Notes: generated from the letters alone by a model not told the origin. 64,000 nt of DNA from Synechococcus sp. CC9311 (GCF_000014585.1 NC_008319.1:1-64000), one strand, 5' to 3'. Positions 10,474 through 20,696 are shown, numbered from the stretch's first letter. Numbers and translations are program-made.

Positions 10474-11136
10474 GTGTCCGCATCCCCTTCGGGTTCTCAA
10501 GCCTTACGACTTTCATTTGTTCTGAGGTGGTTGGGCATCACCCTGGTTGTGCTGCTGGCATTGCAGATGGCTGTGCTTTTGAGTGCAGCCGATTGGGCCG
10601 ACGGAGTCTTTAAGCAACTGTTAATTGAGCGCTTGGTCAATCAAGCCCCTATGGGGCTGATCGGGCTTTTGCTCATGCTTTTGGGCTCGCGCCTTGACCA
10701 ACCGGAGACAGCAAGACCTCCAATTCGTTGGTTGGTTTGCGTGATTTCTGCGCTGTTGGCGATTTTGATGATCGTTGTTGTTCCTGTTTCGATCTCAGGC
10801 AATCAGAACCTTTCAGGTGAATCGGATCAAACGCTTGAGCAGCAAAAGGGTCAGTTGGAGATGGCTCGTCAGCAATCGGCTAACCCTGAAAACGTGAAAA
10901 TGCTGGGTAACCAGCTCACTCAGGCAGGACAGTTGCCTGCTGATGCCAGTGAGGAAGACCAGGTCAAAGCTGCTCAGGCTTTCATCGATAAGCAGCTGGC
11001 GCAGATGGAACAGCAGATCAAGCAGGGGGAACGTCAGCGCAACCTTGCTGTGAATCAGCGTCGCTTCGGAGGGACCTTGAGTGCGGTGATTCTTGCCGTT
11101 GCTTTCGTGCTCTTGGCTCTGGCGGCCGTGATCTAA
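10474..11136 (+). CDS. Membrane protein, HpsJ-like
   Basis: Cyanobacterial membrane protein of 220 residues with three hydrophobic segments near the N-terminus (about residues 15-35, 60-75, 85-105), then a Gln-rich, coiled-coil-prone region at about residues 115-190, and a C-terminal membrane segment ending LLALAAVI. The arrangement resembles the HpsJ family named from hormogonium polysaccharide genes, but that assignment is from memory of the family and the role here is unknown. GTG start, divergent from queG. Confidence 0.65.
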   Translation: MSASPSGSQALRLSFVLRWLGITLVVLLALQMAVLLSAADWADGVFKQLLIERLVNQAPMGLIGLLLMLLGSRLDQPETARPPIRWLVCVISALLAILMIVVVPVSISGNQNLSGESDQTLEQQKGQLEMARQQSANPENVKMLGNQLTQAGQLPADASEEDQVKAAQAFIDKQLAQMEQQIKQGERQRNLAVNQRRFGGTLSAVILAVAFVLLALAAVI

Positions 11137-11191
11137 TCGATCTGCTGGTTAGGTTGGTGAGATCACGTCAGCCTTAGGCCACAGGCGTTCC

Positions 11192-11941
11192 TTGGTGCAG
11201 TCCAATACAAGACCTGACCTGCCGCTTAGCGCCAGGCTTCAGCAAGATCTGAAAAACGATTTAATCGCAGGGTTGTTAGTGGTCATTCCGCTAGCAACCA
11301 CGATTTGGTTAGCAACCACGGTCAGTCGTTTTGTGCTGGCTTTTCTCACTTCGATTCCCAAGCAGTTCAATCCGTTCATCACCCTCAATCCTCTTCTCCA
11401 GGATTTGATCAACCTGGCGCTGGGATTAACGGTACCGCTCTTTGCGATTTTGCTCATCGGCCTGATGGCGAGGAATATCGTCGGTCGCTGGTTGCTTGAG
11501 TTCGGCGAAGAAACCCTCCAACGCATTCCTCTTGCTGGCTCGGTTTACAAAACCCTGAAACAGCTTCTTGCCACGTTTTTGAGAGATAACTCTCAGCGTT
11601 TTCGGCGTGTGGTCTTAGTGGAGTATCCCCGTGAGGGTCTCTACAGCGTGGGCTTTGTGACAGGTGAGGTGGGTCCGTCCCTACAAGCTGAGCTCACTGA
11701 GCCCCTTCTTAGTGTGTTTATCCCCACAGCACCAAACCCCACAACGGGCTGGTACACCTTGGTTCCCGAAAAATCTGTCAAAGATCTGGACATTTCAGTG
11801 GAAGATGCATTCCGAACGATCATTTCCGCTGGCATTGTGAATCCTGATGAGCGTGAAGCTCCTGTGAATCGAAGTTTTTCCAGCCTGATCTCTCAGCTGA
11901 GGGGTTCTGTGTCACCGTCGTCGTCCACCACTGGAGCCTGA
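11192..11941 (+). CDS. DUF502 family membrane protein
   Basis: Conserved membrane protein of 249 residues. After an N-terminal stretch (LPLSARLQQDLKNDLIAG) come two membrane segments around residues 25-50 and 75-97, then a soluble region with the DUF502 hallmarks IPLAGSVYKTLKQL and VVLVEYPREGLYSVGF. Homologues are widespread in bacteria, but the biochemical function is not established. TTG start, or GTG one codon later. It lies 15 bp before nusB, suggesting one transcript with nusB and ftsY. Confidence 0.85.
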   Translation: MVQSNTRPDLPLSARLQQDLKNDLIAGLLVVIPLATTIWLATTVSRFVLAFLTSIPKQFNPFITLNPLLQDLINLALGLTVPLFAILLIGLMARNIVGRWLLEFGEETLQRIPLAGSVYKTLKQLLATFLRDNSQRFRRVVLVEYPREGLYSVGFVTGEVGPSLQAELTEPLLSVFIPTAPNPTTGWYTLVPEKSVKDLDISVEDAFRTIISAGIVNPDEREAPVNRSFSSLISQLRGSVSPSSSTTGA

Positions 11942-11956
11942 ACTCGACTCGGCCGT

Positions 11957-12595
11957 ATGTCCATGCAGTCTCGATCCCTGTCCCGTGAACTAGCGCTGCT
12001 GGTGCTCGGTCAATGCCCTGAACGGGTGGATGATCCCCCCGATTTTTCCCTGGACACCTTGCTCCAAAAAGCCCTCGACAGCTTGATGCAGCATTGGACA
12101 GAAGTCCTGGACTGTTGTGCTGGTGATCTGGAAAAAGCTCAGCAACACCTGCTTGAGAGTGAACTTAAGGATGGCCCTTCCTCCGATCAAGCCTCAGTTC
12201 GTGAGTCATTGCAGTCGTCCCTCACTGGGGCCGAACAAGTTTTGAATGGTCTTTCGGCCAGTCTTGAGTTGCCTCGTTTATTGGCCCTATCCAATCAAGA
12301 TCAGGTGCGTCGCGAGGCCATGCAACGCGTGACGTTTGTGCTGAAAAAACGCAAAGCCATTGATCAGATGCTCGATGGTGTGATGGAGGGCTGGCGCCTC
12401 ACCCGGTTACCGCGCATCGATCGCGATATTTTGCGCTTGGCCGTGATTGATCTTTCGGAACTCAAGACACCTGCGGCTGTGGCTTGCAACGAAGCTGTTG
12501 AATTAGCTCATCGCTTTAGTGATGAGCAAGGACGAAAGATGATCAACGGTGTGCTGCGTCGTCTGCAGAACGCCCCCTCACTGGTGTTGTCCTGA
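11957..12595 (+). CDS. nusB: Transcription antitermination factor NusB
   Basis: RNA-binding factor of the rRNA antitermination complex. The 212-residue protein is longer than the roughly 140-residue E. coli form because of an insertion at about residues 30-95, as in other cyanobacteria. The helical core and C-terminal signature (LPRIDRDILRLAVIDL, then AVACNEAVELAHRFSDEQGRKMINGVL in pieces) are clear. ATG start; ftsY begins 4 bp after the stop. Confidence 0.93.
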   Translation: MSMQSRSLSRELALLVLGQCPERVDDPPDFSLDTLLQKALDSLMQHWTEVLDCCAGDLEKAQQHLLESELKDGPSSDQASVRESLQSSLTGAEQVLNGLSASLELPRLLALSNQDQVRREAMQRVTFVLKKRKAIDQMLDGVMEGWRLTRLPRIDRDILRLAVIDLSELKTPAAVACNEAVELAHRFSDEQGRKMINGVLRRLQNAPSLVLS

Positions 12596-12599
12596 AATC

Positions 12600-14255
12600 A
12601 TGGTCTACGACTGGTTTAATCGCGGATCCGTTCCTCCTGAAACCCCAGCTGACCCACTAGTTGATCCAGAGGTCCAATCCGATCAGTCTTCTGCGCCGCA
12701 ACCATCTGCGACTGAACCTTCTGGAACCCAACCAGCAGACGTGCAAGCGTCGGAACCCCAATCGACTGAGTCGGAAGACGATTCTCTTGAGTGGGCACGC
12801 CAGGCTTATGCACGTTTAAAAGCCCAGAAAGCTCAGGCTGCTGAGGCGGCCAAGACGGTTCAGGATGATTCCACATCTGTACAGAACGTGGTTGTGCCTC
12901 CAGTCATGGAGCCTCCAGCGGTCGTGCCAGAAACCGTTGTCCCTTCTGTTGTTTCTCCCTCAGAAGAACCTCCTGCACTCGAAGCTCCCTCAGTCGAGCC
13001 TGCACAACCGGCCCCTGTTGTGGAGCCTGCTGTTGTTCCCGCTCCCACTCCCGCAGCATCTGCTTCTCCTGCCACAACTCCTACACCTCCCGCTCCGGCG
13101 CTGTCTTTTCTTGAACAGGCAGCTGCCCAGCGGGATCAGCGTCAGCAGGAGCTAGAGCAACCTGCTGAGCCAAATCCTGTTCCCGTTGTTCCAGCCGATG
13201 CTCAAGACGCTCCGAACATTGATGAGGACGAACCCAGCCTCGGAGACTTCGACGATGCATTCACCTGGTCGGCTGAAGTTTTAGCGGCCCAAGGGCGGAG
13301 CGCCGAGCAGGTCACCCTCGAGGAGATCGATTGGTTAGGGCGACTTCGACAAGGCCTGGAGAAAACCCGCCAAGGGTTCGTGACCGGTCTGCTGGAGAAC
13401 CTGGGCGACGATCCGTTGACGCCAGAGGTGCTCGACGATCTCGAATCGCTTTTGTTGAGAGCTGATGCGGGCGTTCAGGCCACGGATCAGGTGCTGGATG
13501 CCTTGAGGCAGCGGATGAACGAACAGGTTGTCGATCCGAGTGAAGGCATTCGTTTCCTGAAGGAACAGCTTCGTGACCTTCTCGATGAGCCGATTAAGTC
13601 CAGTGCTGTTGAGGTCCTCGCTCCTCAAAGGGATCGCTTGAATGTTTGGCTTTTGGTTGGTGTGAATGGCGTCGGTAAAACCACAACCCTCGGCAAGCTC
13701 GCCAATCTTGCCGTCCGCAGTGGTTATTCCGCTTTGATTGCAGCGGCTGACACCTTCCGTGCTGCTGCTGTTCAGCAAGTGCAGGTTTGGGGAGATCGCA
13801 GTGATGTGCCAGTTGTGGCCAATCCCTCAGCGAATGCGGATCCTGCAGCAGTGGTGTTTGATGCCATCGGCGCCGCCCGTTCGAAAGGCACTGATTTGGT
13901 TCTGGTAGATACGGCTGGTCGCCTACAGACCAAGCACAACTTGATGGAAGAGCTTGAAAAGATCCGCCGTGTGGTGGATCGTCTTGCTCCCGAAGCCCAT
14001 GTGGAATCGCTGTTGGTGCTTGATGCCAGTCAGGGTCAGAACGGCTTGAAGCAGGCAATGGCGTTTGCCCGCGCAGCTGGGCTTACAGGTGTGGTGATCA
14101 CCAAGCTTGATGGCACAGCCAGAGGTGGTGTGGCACTGGCTGTTGCCTCAGAAGCAAAGTTGCCGATTCGCTTTATTGGAGCTGGTGAGGGAATTCGAGA
14201 CCTTCGTCCCTTCAATAGTTTTGAGTTTGTGGAGGCCCTCTTGGCATCGCGTTGA
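12600..14255 (+). CDS. ftsY: Signal recognition particle receptor FtsY
   Basis: GTPase that receives ribosome-SRP complexes at the membrane. The 551-residue protein has a long N-terminal A domain, about residues 10-220, rich in Pro, Glu, Val and Gln and probably disordered. The NG domain follows, with P-loop GVNGVGKTTTLGKL, DTAGR and TKLDGTARGG. The ATG at 12600 immediately follows nusB; longer in-frame reading into nusB is unlikely to be used. The repetitive Pro/Val/Glu stretch around 12,890-13,100 is in this domain. Confidence 0.96.
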   Translation: MVYDWFNRGSVPPETPADPLVDPEVQSDQSSAPQPSATEPSGTQPADVQASEPQSTESEDDSLEWARQAYARLKAQKAQAAEAAKTVQDDSTSVQNVVVPPVMEPPAVVPETVVPSVVSPSEEPPALEAPSVEPAQPAPVVEPAVVPAPTPAASASPATTPTPPAPALSFLEQAAAQRDQRQQELEQPAEPNPVPVVPADAQDAPNIDEDEPSLGDFDDAFTWSAEVLAAQGRSAEQVTLEEIDWLGRLRQGLEKTRQGFVTGLLENLGDDPLTPEVLDDLESLLLRADAGVQATDQVLDALRQRMNEQVVDPSEGIRFLKEQLRDLLDEPIKSSAVEVLAPQRDRLNVWLLVGVNGVGKTTTLGKLANLAVRSGYSALIAAADTFRAAAVQQVQVWGDRSDVPVVANPSANADPAAVVFDAIGAARSKGTDLVLVDTAGRLQTKHNLMEELEKIRRVVDRLAPEAHVESLLVLDASQGQNGLKQAMAFARAAGLTGVVITKLDGTARGGVALAVASEAKLPIRFIGAGEGIRDLRPFNSFEFVEALLASR

Positions 14256-14322
14256 TGCATTTCGCATTGCGGCCTGATCAAGCTGAACTTGCTACGTTGC
14301 GCCTTCTGCTGGGTGCTAGGCC

Positions 14323-15732
14323 GTGAGCAGCACACCTTCATGGAGACATCCGGCCTCTCCTCAACGTGGAATCAATCAATCGTTGACGGCTACAGCCTCG
14401 CTCCGACAGTTGTTGGAGAGCATGTCGCGGGAGCAGCGTTCCAATCAGGAGCTGCTGGTGTCGCTTGGGTTTGCTTTGCGCAGTTTCAGCAACCTCAACC
14501 GCTTTTTGGAGTTGGTGCCAGTGGTGGCTGCCCGGCTTGTGGGGGTGCAGGGTTCACTGCTTGTTCCGTTTCAGGCTGATGGACGCCTTTGGCGTGACCA
14601 GCTTCACATGCTTCCTGGTTCACGCACGGAGGGCATGTTGCGAGCGCTTGCTGCTCATGAACCTGGGAACATCATCGGGTTTGGATCCGACGAAAGCCTT
14701 GTGCGTGCCATGGATCGCTTGGTCCAGCGGCAGCTTGGAAGTGCTGGCTTGTTTGCAACGTCGTTGATCGCTCGTGGTCGTCCGAGGGGACGCCTCTATG
14801 TGTTCAATCCCTCGAGTCCTCTTGCTTGGAGTGACGTCTATCGCCGACATGTGCAGTTGGTGGCAGACCTCACTGGGGTTGCGATCGAAAATGATTTGAT
14901 GCTTCAGGAGGCCCGTCGCCACGAACGGGTTGATCGTCAGCTCAGCATTGGAGCGGATATTCAGGCCCAGTTGTTGCCTGATCACTGCCCTGTGATCGAA
15001 GGCGTGGATCTTGCGGCGCGTTGCCGGCCGGCCTTTCAAGTTGGCGGTGATTACTACGACTTCATTCCAACGCGGCCAGAACTGATTGGGCGCCGTCGGG
15101 AGCGCGGCCGTTGGGCCTTCGTGATGGGGGATGTGATGGGTAAGGGGGTGCCAGCAGGATTGTTGATGACCATGCTGCGCGGCATGCTGCGAGCAGAGGT
15201 TTTGAGTGGTTTGCCGCCCGATCGCATTCTTTATGACCTCAACCAATTAGCGCTGGAGGATCTGTCTCAGTCCCATCGGTTCGTAACGCTGTTTTATTCA
15301 GATTTCGATCCACGCACTAGGCGTCTTCGCTATGCCAACGCCGCCCACAACCCGCCGTTGATATGGCGTGCCCAATCACGGAAATTGATGCGCCTGGACG
15401 CCCCCGGGCTGTTGATTGGTCTTCAGCCTGAGGCGGAATATGGCTGCGAATCACTTGTGCTTGAGCCAGGTGACGTTCTTCTTTATTACACGGATGGAGT
15501 GACTGAAGCCCCTGGTATCACAGGTGATCGCTTTGATGAAGCGCGATTGATGCGCTCGCTTGAGCAAGCCTGTCGATCAGGAACTGGTTCCCAAGGGATT
15601 CTTGACCAGTTGTTCAGTCGCCTCGATCGTTTTGTGGGACCCACCCGTCAGTTGGATGACGATGCCTCGATGGTGGTGCTCAAGGTCAAAGAGGAGATCA
15701 TGCTGCCGTCTGTACCCAGGTCTTTGGCCTGA
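14323..15732 (+). CDS. PP2C-type serine phosphatase (RsbU/SpoIIE-like) with GAF-like domain
   Basis: Probable regulatory phosphatase. The C-terminal half, about residues 215-455, carries the PP2C/SpoIIE signature, with metal-binding segments QVGGDYYDF and [18 protein letters not shown] and the later [12 protein letters not shown]. Residues about 45-195 look like a GAF-type sensory domain. Such proteins usually act on anti-sigma-antagonist partners, but no partner gene is adjacent. GTG start; 469 residues. argH follows after 31 bp. Confidence 0.88.
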   Translation: MSSTPSWRHPASPQRGINQSLTATASLRQLLESMSREQRSNQELLVSLGFALRSFSNLNRFLELVPVVAARLVGVQGSLLVPFQADGRLWRDQLHMLPGSRTEGMLRALAAHEPGNIIGFGSDESLVRAMDRLVQRQLGSAGLFATSLIARGRPRGRLYVFNPSSPLAWSDVYRRHVQLVADLTGVAIENDLMLQEARRHERVDRQLSIGADIQAQLLPDHCPVIEGVDLAARCRPAFQVGGDYYDFIPTRPELIGRRRERGRWAFVMGDVMGKGVPAGLLMTMLRGMLRAEVLSGLPPDRILYDLNQLALEDLSQSHRFVTLFYSDFDPRTRRLRYANAAHNPPLIWRAQSRKLMRLDAPGLLIGLQPEAEYGCESLVLEPGDVLLYYTDGVTEAPGITGDRFDEARLMRSLEQACRSGTGSQGILDQLFSRLDRFVGPTRQLDDDASMVVLKVKEEIMLPSVPRSLA

Positions 15733-15763
15733 CAAGCTGAGGACAAGCGCAGAGGAGAGTGAC

Positions 15764-17182
15764 ATGGCAGGGGGTGTGACCGGTGGAGGCTCCGCAACCT
15801 GGAGTGACCGGTTTGAGCAGGGATTGCATCCGGCGATTGAACGTTTTAATGCTTCGATTGGCTTTGATATCACTCTTCTTCAAGAGGATCTGGATGGGTC
15901 GATCGCCCACGCCCGCATGCTCGCTGATTGCGGTGTGATCCAGGTCGAGGAGGCAGATCAACTTGTGGGTGGTCTTGAACAAGTCCGCCAGGAAGCGGCG
16001 TCAGGACTCTTTCAGCCAGGGCTCGCCGATGAAGATGTGCACTTCGCTGTTGAGCGACGCCTGATTGCCCTGCTTGGCCCGGTTGGCAAGAAATTGCACA
16101 CCGGACGGAGTCGTAACGACCAGGTGGGAACTGATTTGCGGCTTTGGCTGAGGCGGCGTTTGGATGAGCTTGAACAGCATTTGCTTGGTTTTCAGCGCGC
16201 CTTGCTTGACCAAGCCAACCTCCACAGCAACACCCTGATTCCTGGCTACACGCATCTGCAGCGTGCCCAGCCTCTCTGCCTCGCACACCATCTTCTTGCC
16301 TATGTGGAGATGGTGGAAAGGGATCGGCAGCGGATGGCGGACTTGCGCAAACGCTTGAATCTGTCTCCTCTGGGTGCTGCAGCTTTGGCAGGCACTCCGG
16401 TACCGATTGATCGCAGGAGCACTGCATCGGCCCTTGGCTTTGATGGCATCTATGCCAACAGCCTGGACGCTGTGAGTGATCGCGATTTCACCGTGGAATT
16501 TTCGGCCGCGGCCTCATTGGTGATGGTGCATCTCAGTCGTCTTGCTGAGGAGGTGATTTTTTGGGCGTCCGAGGAATGTGGCTTTGTACGGCTCACCGAT
16601 CGCTGTGCAACGGGCAGCAGCCTGATGCCGCAGAAAAAGAATCCCGATGTACCTGAATTGGTGCGTGGCAAATGCGGGCGCGTGTTTGGCCATTTGCAAG
16701 GCCTTCTCACGATGATTAAGGGCCTACCACTGGCCTACAACAAAGATTTTCAGGAAGACAAAGAGGCGCTCTTTGATGTGGTGGCCACCACATCGCAATG
16801 CCTTGAAGCGATGACGATTTTGCTGCAGGAAGGCCTGAGCTTCAGAACCGAACGCCTCGAGGCGGCTGTTGCTGCGGACTATTCCAATGCCACTGATGTG
16901 GCCGACTATCTCGTGGCTAAGCAGGTTCCTTTCCGTGAGGCCTATCAATTGGTGGGTGCCGTCGTGAAACATTGCCTTCAAGAAGGCGTGCTTCTTCGCG
17001 AACTGACTCTGGAGCGTTGGCAGCAGTTTCATCCTGCGATCGAGGCTGATTTGTTTGAGGCGTTAACACCTCGCAATGTGGTGGCAGCTCGAACCAGTGA
17101 AGGGGGAACAGGTTTCGATCGCGTCAATGAACAGCTGGCGATTTGGAACCAACGATTTGGGCTTGCCGATCAGGTTTTTTGA
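15764..17182 (+). CDS. argH: Argininosuccinate lyase
   Basis: Last step of arginine synthesis: cleaves argininosuccinate to arginine and fumarate. The superfamily signature [12 protein letters not shown] is present around residue 285, and the substrate-binding segment HTGRSRNDQ around residue 110. The ATG at 15764 is preceded by a good AGAGGAGAG ribosome-binding site, so the longer open frame running back into the phosphatase gene is not used. Product 472 residues, normal for the family. Confidence 0.97.
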   Translation: MAGGVTGGGSATWSDRFEQGLHPAIERFNASIGFDITLLQEDLDGSIAHARMLADCGVIQVEEADQLVGGLEQVRQEAASGLFQPGLADEDVHFAVERRLIALLGPVGKKLHTGRSRNDQVGTDLRLWLRRRLDELEQHLLGFQRALLDQANLHSNTLIPGYTHLQRAQPLCLAHHLLAYVEMVERDRQRMADLRKRLNLSPLGAAALAGTPVPIDRRSTASALGFDGIYANSLDAVSDRDFTVEFSAAASLVMVHLSRLAEEVIFWASEECGFVRLTDRCATGSSLMPQKKNPDVPELVRGKCGRVFGHLQGLLTMIKGLPLAYNKDFQEDKEALFDVVATTSQCLEAMTILLQEGLSFRTERLEAAVAADYSNATDVADYLVAKQVPFREAYQLVGAVVKHCLQEGVLLRELTLERWQQFHPAIEADLFEALTPRNVVAARTSEGGTGFDRVNEQLAIWNQRFGLADQVF

Positions 17183-17308
17183 TTGGTGATCATTCGGCTC
17201 AGATCGGACTACGCTGAAGGAGCCAGAGGTTCAACGATCTTCTTCAGGTCCATGAATTGTTGGCCCTTTGATTCCATCGGCCCCTCTTAACTTCGGTCCA
17301 TCAGATAA

Positions 17309-17854
17309 GTGAGCATTTTCGTCGGCAATCTTCCGTTCCGCGCTGAGCAGGAAGACATCATTGAATTGTTTTCCACCTATGGAGAGGTCACGAATTGTGC
17401 CCTCCCTCTAGAGCGCGACACCGGTCGTAAACGTGGCTTTGCGTTTGTCGAAATGAGCGACGAAGCAGCCGAAGCATCTGCCATTGAGGCGCTTCAAGGT
17501 GCTGAGCTGATGGGTCGTCCCCTGCGCATCAACAAAGCTGAGCCCCGTGGCAGTGCCCCTCGTCGCGATTTCGGCGGTGGTGGCGGCGGCAACTACGGCG
17601 GTGGTGGCGGTGGCAACTACGGCGGTGGTGGCGGTGGCAACTACGGCGGTGGTGGCGGTGGCAACTACGGCGGTGGTGGCGGTGGCAACTACGGCGGTGG
17701 TGGTGAGCGCCGCTCTGGTGCGAGTGGCTGGGAAGATCGCAGCTATGGAAGTGGAGCTCCTCCAGCTGGCGGCAGTGCCTACGACGATGGCCGTACCCGT
17801 CGCCGCCGTGGTGGAGCCGACGACAACAGTGGCTATGGCGGTGCCGAAGGCTGA
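17309..17854 (+). CDS. Glycine-rich RNA-binding protein (RRM)
   Basis: Cyanobacterial Rbp-type protein of 181 residues. The RRM, residues 1-80, has RNP2 (IFVGNL) and RNP1 (KRGFAFVEM). The C-terminal tail is almost wholly Gly, Asn, Tyr and Arg, with five GGGGGNYG units and then an Arg-rich end. Family members in other cyanobacteria are often cold- or light-responsive. GTG start. A roughly 125-bp leader separates it from argH, suggesting its own promoter. Confidence 0.93.
   Translation: MSIFVGNLPFRAEQEDIIELFSTYGEVTNCALPLERDTGRKRGFAFVEMSDEAAEASAIEALQGAELMGRPLRINKAEPRGSAPRRDFGGGGGGNYGGGGGGNYGGGGGGNYGGGGGGNYGGGGGGNYGGGGERRSGASGWEDRSYGSGAPPAGGSAYDDGRTRRRRGGADDNSGYGGAEG
17573..17704 (+). repeat. 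Five tandem 24-bp repeats in the Gly-rich tail
   Basis: Unit GGCGGTGGTGGCGGTGGCAA plus CTAC, encoding GGGGGNY with one more Gly. Five full copies start at 17573, 17597, 17621, 17645 and 17669, with a half copy at 17693. Only one base differs, in the first unit (GGCGGC for GGTGGC). Such near-identity implies recent copy-number change by slippage. Confidence 0.95.
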
Positions 17855-17872
17855 TCGCCTTCTCGGTGCTGC

Positions 17873-18877
17873 TCAGAGCCCGGCATCAAGCAGTTGCTGG
17901 GCTGCTTCCTCAATGATTTCAATCCCAGCACCAGCTCTTTGAGCTTTGGTGCTCAGATTGTTGCGCCAATACCTTGCTCCAGGCACCGCTTCTACAACCT
18001 GGACGAGATGGCGGCATAGATCCCAAAGTCGTCCTCCTCGCTGAAGATGACGTTCGGCGTGGGGGATCAGCCCAAGCACGACATCGGAGGCCAGCACTTG
18101 GCGCGGCGCCGCGCCATAGATCAGGCTGTCGATTTCACGCCAGCGCAGTGGGTGGGCATAGGCGGCCCGTCCAACCATCGCCCCATCGCAGTGTTTTAGG
18201 GCGTTGAGGCAATCCTCAGGGGTATCAAGGCCACCATTTAATTCAATGGTGAGAGCCGGCCTGGATTCTTTTAAGGCGATCACTCGATCGTGCTGAAGAG
18301 CAGGAATCGTGCGGTTTTGTTTGGGATCTAATCCTTCCAGCCATGCTTTACGGGCATGCACTGAAAAACGTAGGGCTCCAGCTTCAGCCACTTGGTCAAC
18401 AAACTGTCTGAGCAGGTCATCACTGTCGAGATCATCGATCCCTACGCGATGTTTCACCGTGACGGGAAGGGATGATGCCGCCACCATGGCCTCCACACAA
18501 CGCGCCACGGTTTGCGGTTCTGCCATTAAACAAGCCCCAAAATTCCCGGCTTGCACCCTTGGACTCGGGCAGCCCACATTGAGGTTGATCTCGTCGTACC
18601 CCCAATCAGCTGCCATCCGCGTGGCGTCCGCTAGTAACGCAGGATCGTCGCCCCCCACCTGTAGCGCTATTGGATGTTCCTCTGCGTCGAAGTCCAGCAG
18701 CCGTTCACGGCGCTTGCTGTGGTGTAGAGCTTGCGCCACCACCATTTCGCTGTACAGCAGGCTTTGTTTGCTGATTTGGCGCATCAGCATGCGGAAATGC
18801 CGATCCGTGCAATCCAGCATGGGCGCCACACTGAAGCGCCAGGCGGGTTCCCGGTCGGGGTTGAGTGGGGAATCCAT
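17873..18877 (-). CDS. dusA: tRNA-dihydrouridine synthase A
   Basis: FMN enzyme that reduces uridines in the tRNA D-loop. The 334-residue barrel begins FSVAPMLDCTDRHFR, the DusA form of the substrate loop; it also has LNVGCPSPRVQ with the catalytic Cys, TVKHRVGID and IELNGG, with the flavin phosphate-binding GAMVGRAAY. Length and motifs fit DusA rather than DusB. Convergent with the RNA-binding protein gene, 18 bp apart. Confidence 0.95.
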   Translation of the reverse strand: MDSPLNPDREPAWRFSVAPMLDCTDRHFRMLMRQISKQSLLYSEMVVAQALHHSKRRERLLDFDAEEHPIALQVGGDDPALLADATRMAADWGYDEINLNVGCPSPRVQAGNFGACLMAEPQTVARCVEAMVAASSLPVTVKHRVGIDDLDSDDLLRQFVDQVAEAGALRFSVHARKAWLEGLDPKQNRTIPALQHDRVIALKESRPALTIELNGGLDTPEDCLNALKHCDGAMVGRAAYAHPLRWREIDSLIYGAAPRQVLASDVVLGLIPHAERHLQRGGRLWDLCRHLVQVVEAVPGARYWRNNLSTKAQRAGAGIEIIEEAAQQLLDAGL

Positions 18878-18943
18878 TCCTCCATGCTGCCTCGCTCCCT
18901 GCCCTTGTCGCTTTAGAACTGGAAGCGTTTAAAGACACTGCAG

Positions 18944-19456
18944 ATGACGACTTCGATGCAGCCTTGGTTGTTGAGCCGACGTTCGATGCTTTTGGCCTCG
19001 ATTGCCGGGATGGTGGGAGTCTTAAGAGCCCCGGATCAAGTGTTGGCTGCTTCTAAGGCCGGTGAGGCAACTTGGGATCTCAGCGATGGGGAATGGAAAA
19101 AACGTCTGTCGCCTGAGGCCTACCAGGTGTTGCGTCAGGAAGGCACAGAACGACCATTCACCAGTCCGTTTAACAACGAAAAACGAGAGGGCACCTACCT
19201 CTGTGCCGGTTGCGACCTGCCGTTGTTTGCTTCCACCGCCAAGTTTGATAGCGGTACCGGTTGGCCCAGTTTTTGGCAGCCTCTTCCTGGCGGTGTGGAG
19301 ACAAAAGTAGATTTCAAATTAATTCTTCCTCGCACTGAATATCACTGCAGACGCTGCGGTGGGCATCAGGGCCATGTTTTTAATGACGGTCCCCGACCGA
19401 CGGGTAAGCGCTACTGCAACAACGGAGTCGCCTTGCGTTTCCAACCCACGGCATGA
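18944..19456 (+). CDS. msrB: Peptide-methionine (R)-S-oxide reductase, Tat-exported form
   Basis: Repairs oxidised methionine. The catalytic domain, residues about 45-170, has two zinc CxxC pairs (CAGC, CRRC), the FDSGTGWPSF motif and the catalytic Cys in RYCNN. Ahead of it is a twin-arginine-type signal, LLSRRSMLLASIAG, with a cleavage-like AxA region before residue 40. This suggests export to the periplasm or thylakoid lumen, inferred from sequence only. The start lies 66 bp from the divergent dusA start. Confidence 0.93.
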   Translation: MTTSMQPWLLSRRSMLLASIAGMVGVLRAPDQVLAASKAGEATWDLSDGEWKKRLSPEAYQVLRQEGTERPFTSPFNNEKREGTYLCAGCDLPLFASTAKFDSGTGWPSFWQPLPGGVETKVDFKLILPRTEYHCRRCGGHQGHVFNDGPRPTGKRYCNNGVALRFQPTA

Positions 19457-20696
19457 CCTGATCGTGATCGGTGGTGGGCCTGCCGGTTTTATGGCAGCGA
19501 TCACCGCCGCCGAACGAGGGGTTCGTGATGTTCTGATCTTGGAGGCGACCCCAGAAGTGCTCACAAAAGTGCGCATCAGCGGTGGCGGTCGCTGCAACGT
19601 CACCCATGCTTGCTGGGATCCCATGGAGTTGGTGGGTCATTACCCCCGGGGAAGCAAACCATTGCGGGGTCCCTTCAGTCAGTTTGCGTGCGGGGATTCC
19701 ATTGCTTGGTTCGATGAGCACGGACTCACGCTTGTGGAAGAGTCCGATGGACGCATGTTTCCCCAGCAGAATCGCTCTGAGGCGGTTGTGGAGTGCCTGA
19801 GGCGGGCTGCTTTAGCAGCAGGGGTAAAGATTCAGTGCGGCTCAGCTGTGCGTGAACTCAGCTGCTCCGCCGGTGGAGACTTTCAACTCTGCGATCAACG
19901 CTCTGCCCTTCATCACACCAAGCGCGTGTTGCTGGCCACTGGCGGCCATCCCAGTGGACGACGTCTTGCTCAGGATTTAGGTCACAGGATTGTGCCGCCG
20001 GTGCCGTCGCTGTTCAGCTTGAAATTGCAGGCTCCTGCTTTGACCGCGTGCAGCGGCATTGCGCTGGATGACGTGAGCTTGGATTTAAAGGTTGGTGATC
20101 AGCGCTTTCGTGAGAAGGGCCGGGTGCTGATTACCCATCGGGGTGTGAGCGGGCCTGCGATCTTGCGGCTCACCGCATTTGCAGCGCGGGCCCTCCATGC
20201 CAGTCGTTACAAGGGTGAGTTGCGAGTGGATTGGAGTGGTGGATTGGGGCGTGAGCGTGTTCAGCAGAGGTTGCAACAGGCGCGGCGTGAGCAGGCGCGA
20301 CGCACGCTGGTGGCTGCCAAGCCGTTTGAGAATTTGCCCAGACGTCTTTGGCTTGCCTTCTTGACGCAGGCGGGAGTGGCTGGAGAACGCCGCTGGGCAG
20401 ATCTTCCCGTAAAGGCGGAACGCAATTTGGTGGAGACCCTCTGCGCTCAACGTTTATCGGTCCAGGGTCGCGGCCCGTTCGGGGAAGAATTTGTGACCGC
20501 TGGTGGCGTTGATCTGGGCGAGGTGAATTTGGCAACGATGGAAAGTCGTCGTTGCACTGGGTTGTATTTAGCGGGTGAATTACTGGATGTGGATGGGGTA
20601 ACCGGAGGCTTTAATTTCCAGGCCTGTTGGAGCGGCGGCTGGCTTGCGGGTAAAGCGATTGCTGCAGCATTGGCTCCTGTTGATGGGCCTACTTAA
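19383..20696 (+). CDS. FAD/NAD(P)-binding flavoprotein, HI0933 family
   Basis: Putative oxidoreductase with an N-terminal dinucleotide fold (DLIVIGGGPAGFMAA), the family segment VRISGGGRCNVTHA and the C-terminal GEVNLATMES with TGGFNFQACWSGG, typical of the HI0933/YhiN group. Substrate unknown. The conserved part begins near 19454, two bases before the msrB stop. The possible starts in this frame (19359, 19374, 19383) all lie inside msrB; I use 19383, so the start is uncertain. Confidence 0.85.
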   Translation: MTVPDRRVSATATTESPCVSNPRHDLIVIGGGPAGFMAAITAAERGVRDVLILEATPEVLTKVRISGGGRCNVTHACWDPMELVGHYPRGSKPLRGPFSQFACGDSIAWFDEHGLTLVEESDGRMFPQQNRSEAVVECLRRAALAAGVKIQCGSAVRELSCSAGGDFQLCDQRSALHHTKRVLLATGGHPSGRRLAQDLGHRIVPPVPSLFSLKLQAPALTACSGIALDDVSLDLKVGDQRFREKGRVLITHRGVSGPAILRLTAFAARALHASRYKGELRVDWSGGLGRERVQQRLQQARREQARRTLVAAKPFENLPRRLWLAFLTQAGVAGERRWADLPVKAERNLVETLCAQRLSVQGRGPFGEEFVTAGGVDLGEVNLATMESRRCTGLYLAGELLDVDGVTGGFNFQACWSGGWLAGKAIAAALAPVDGPT

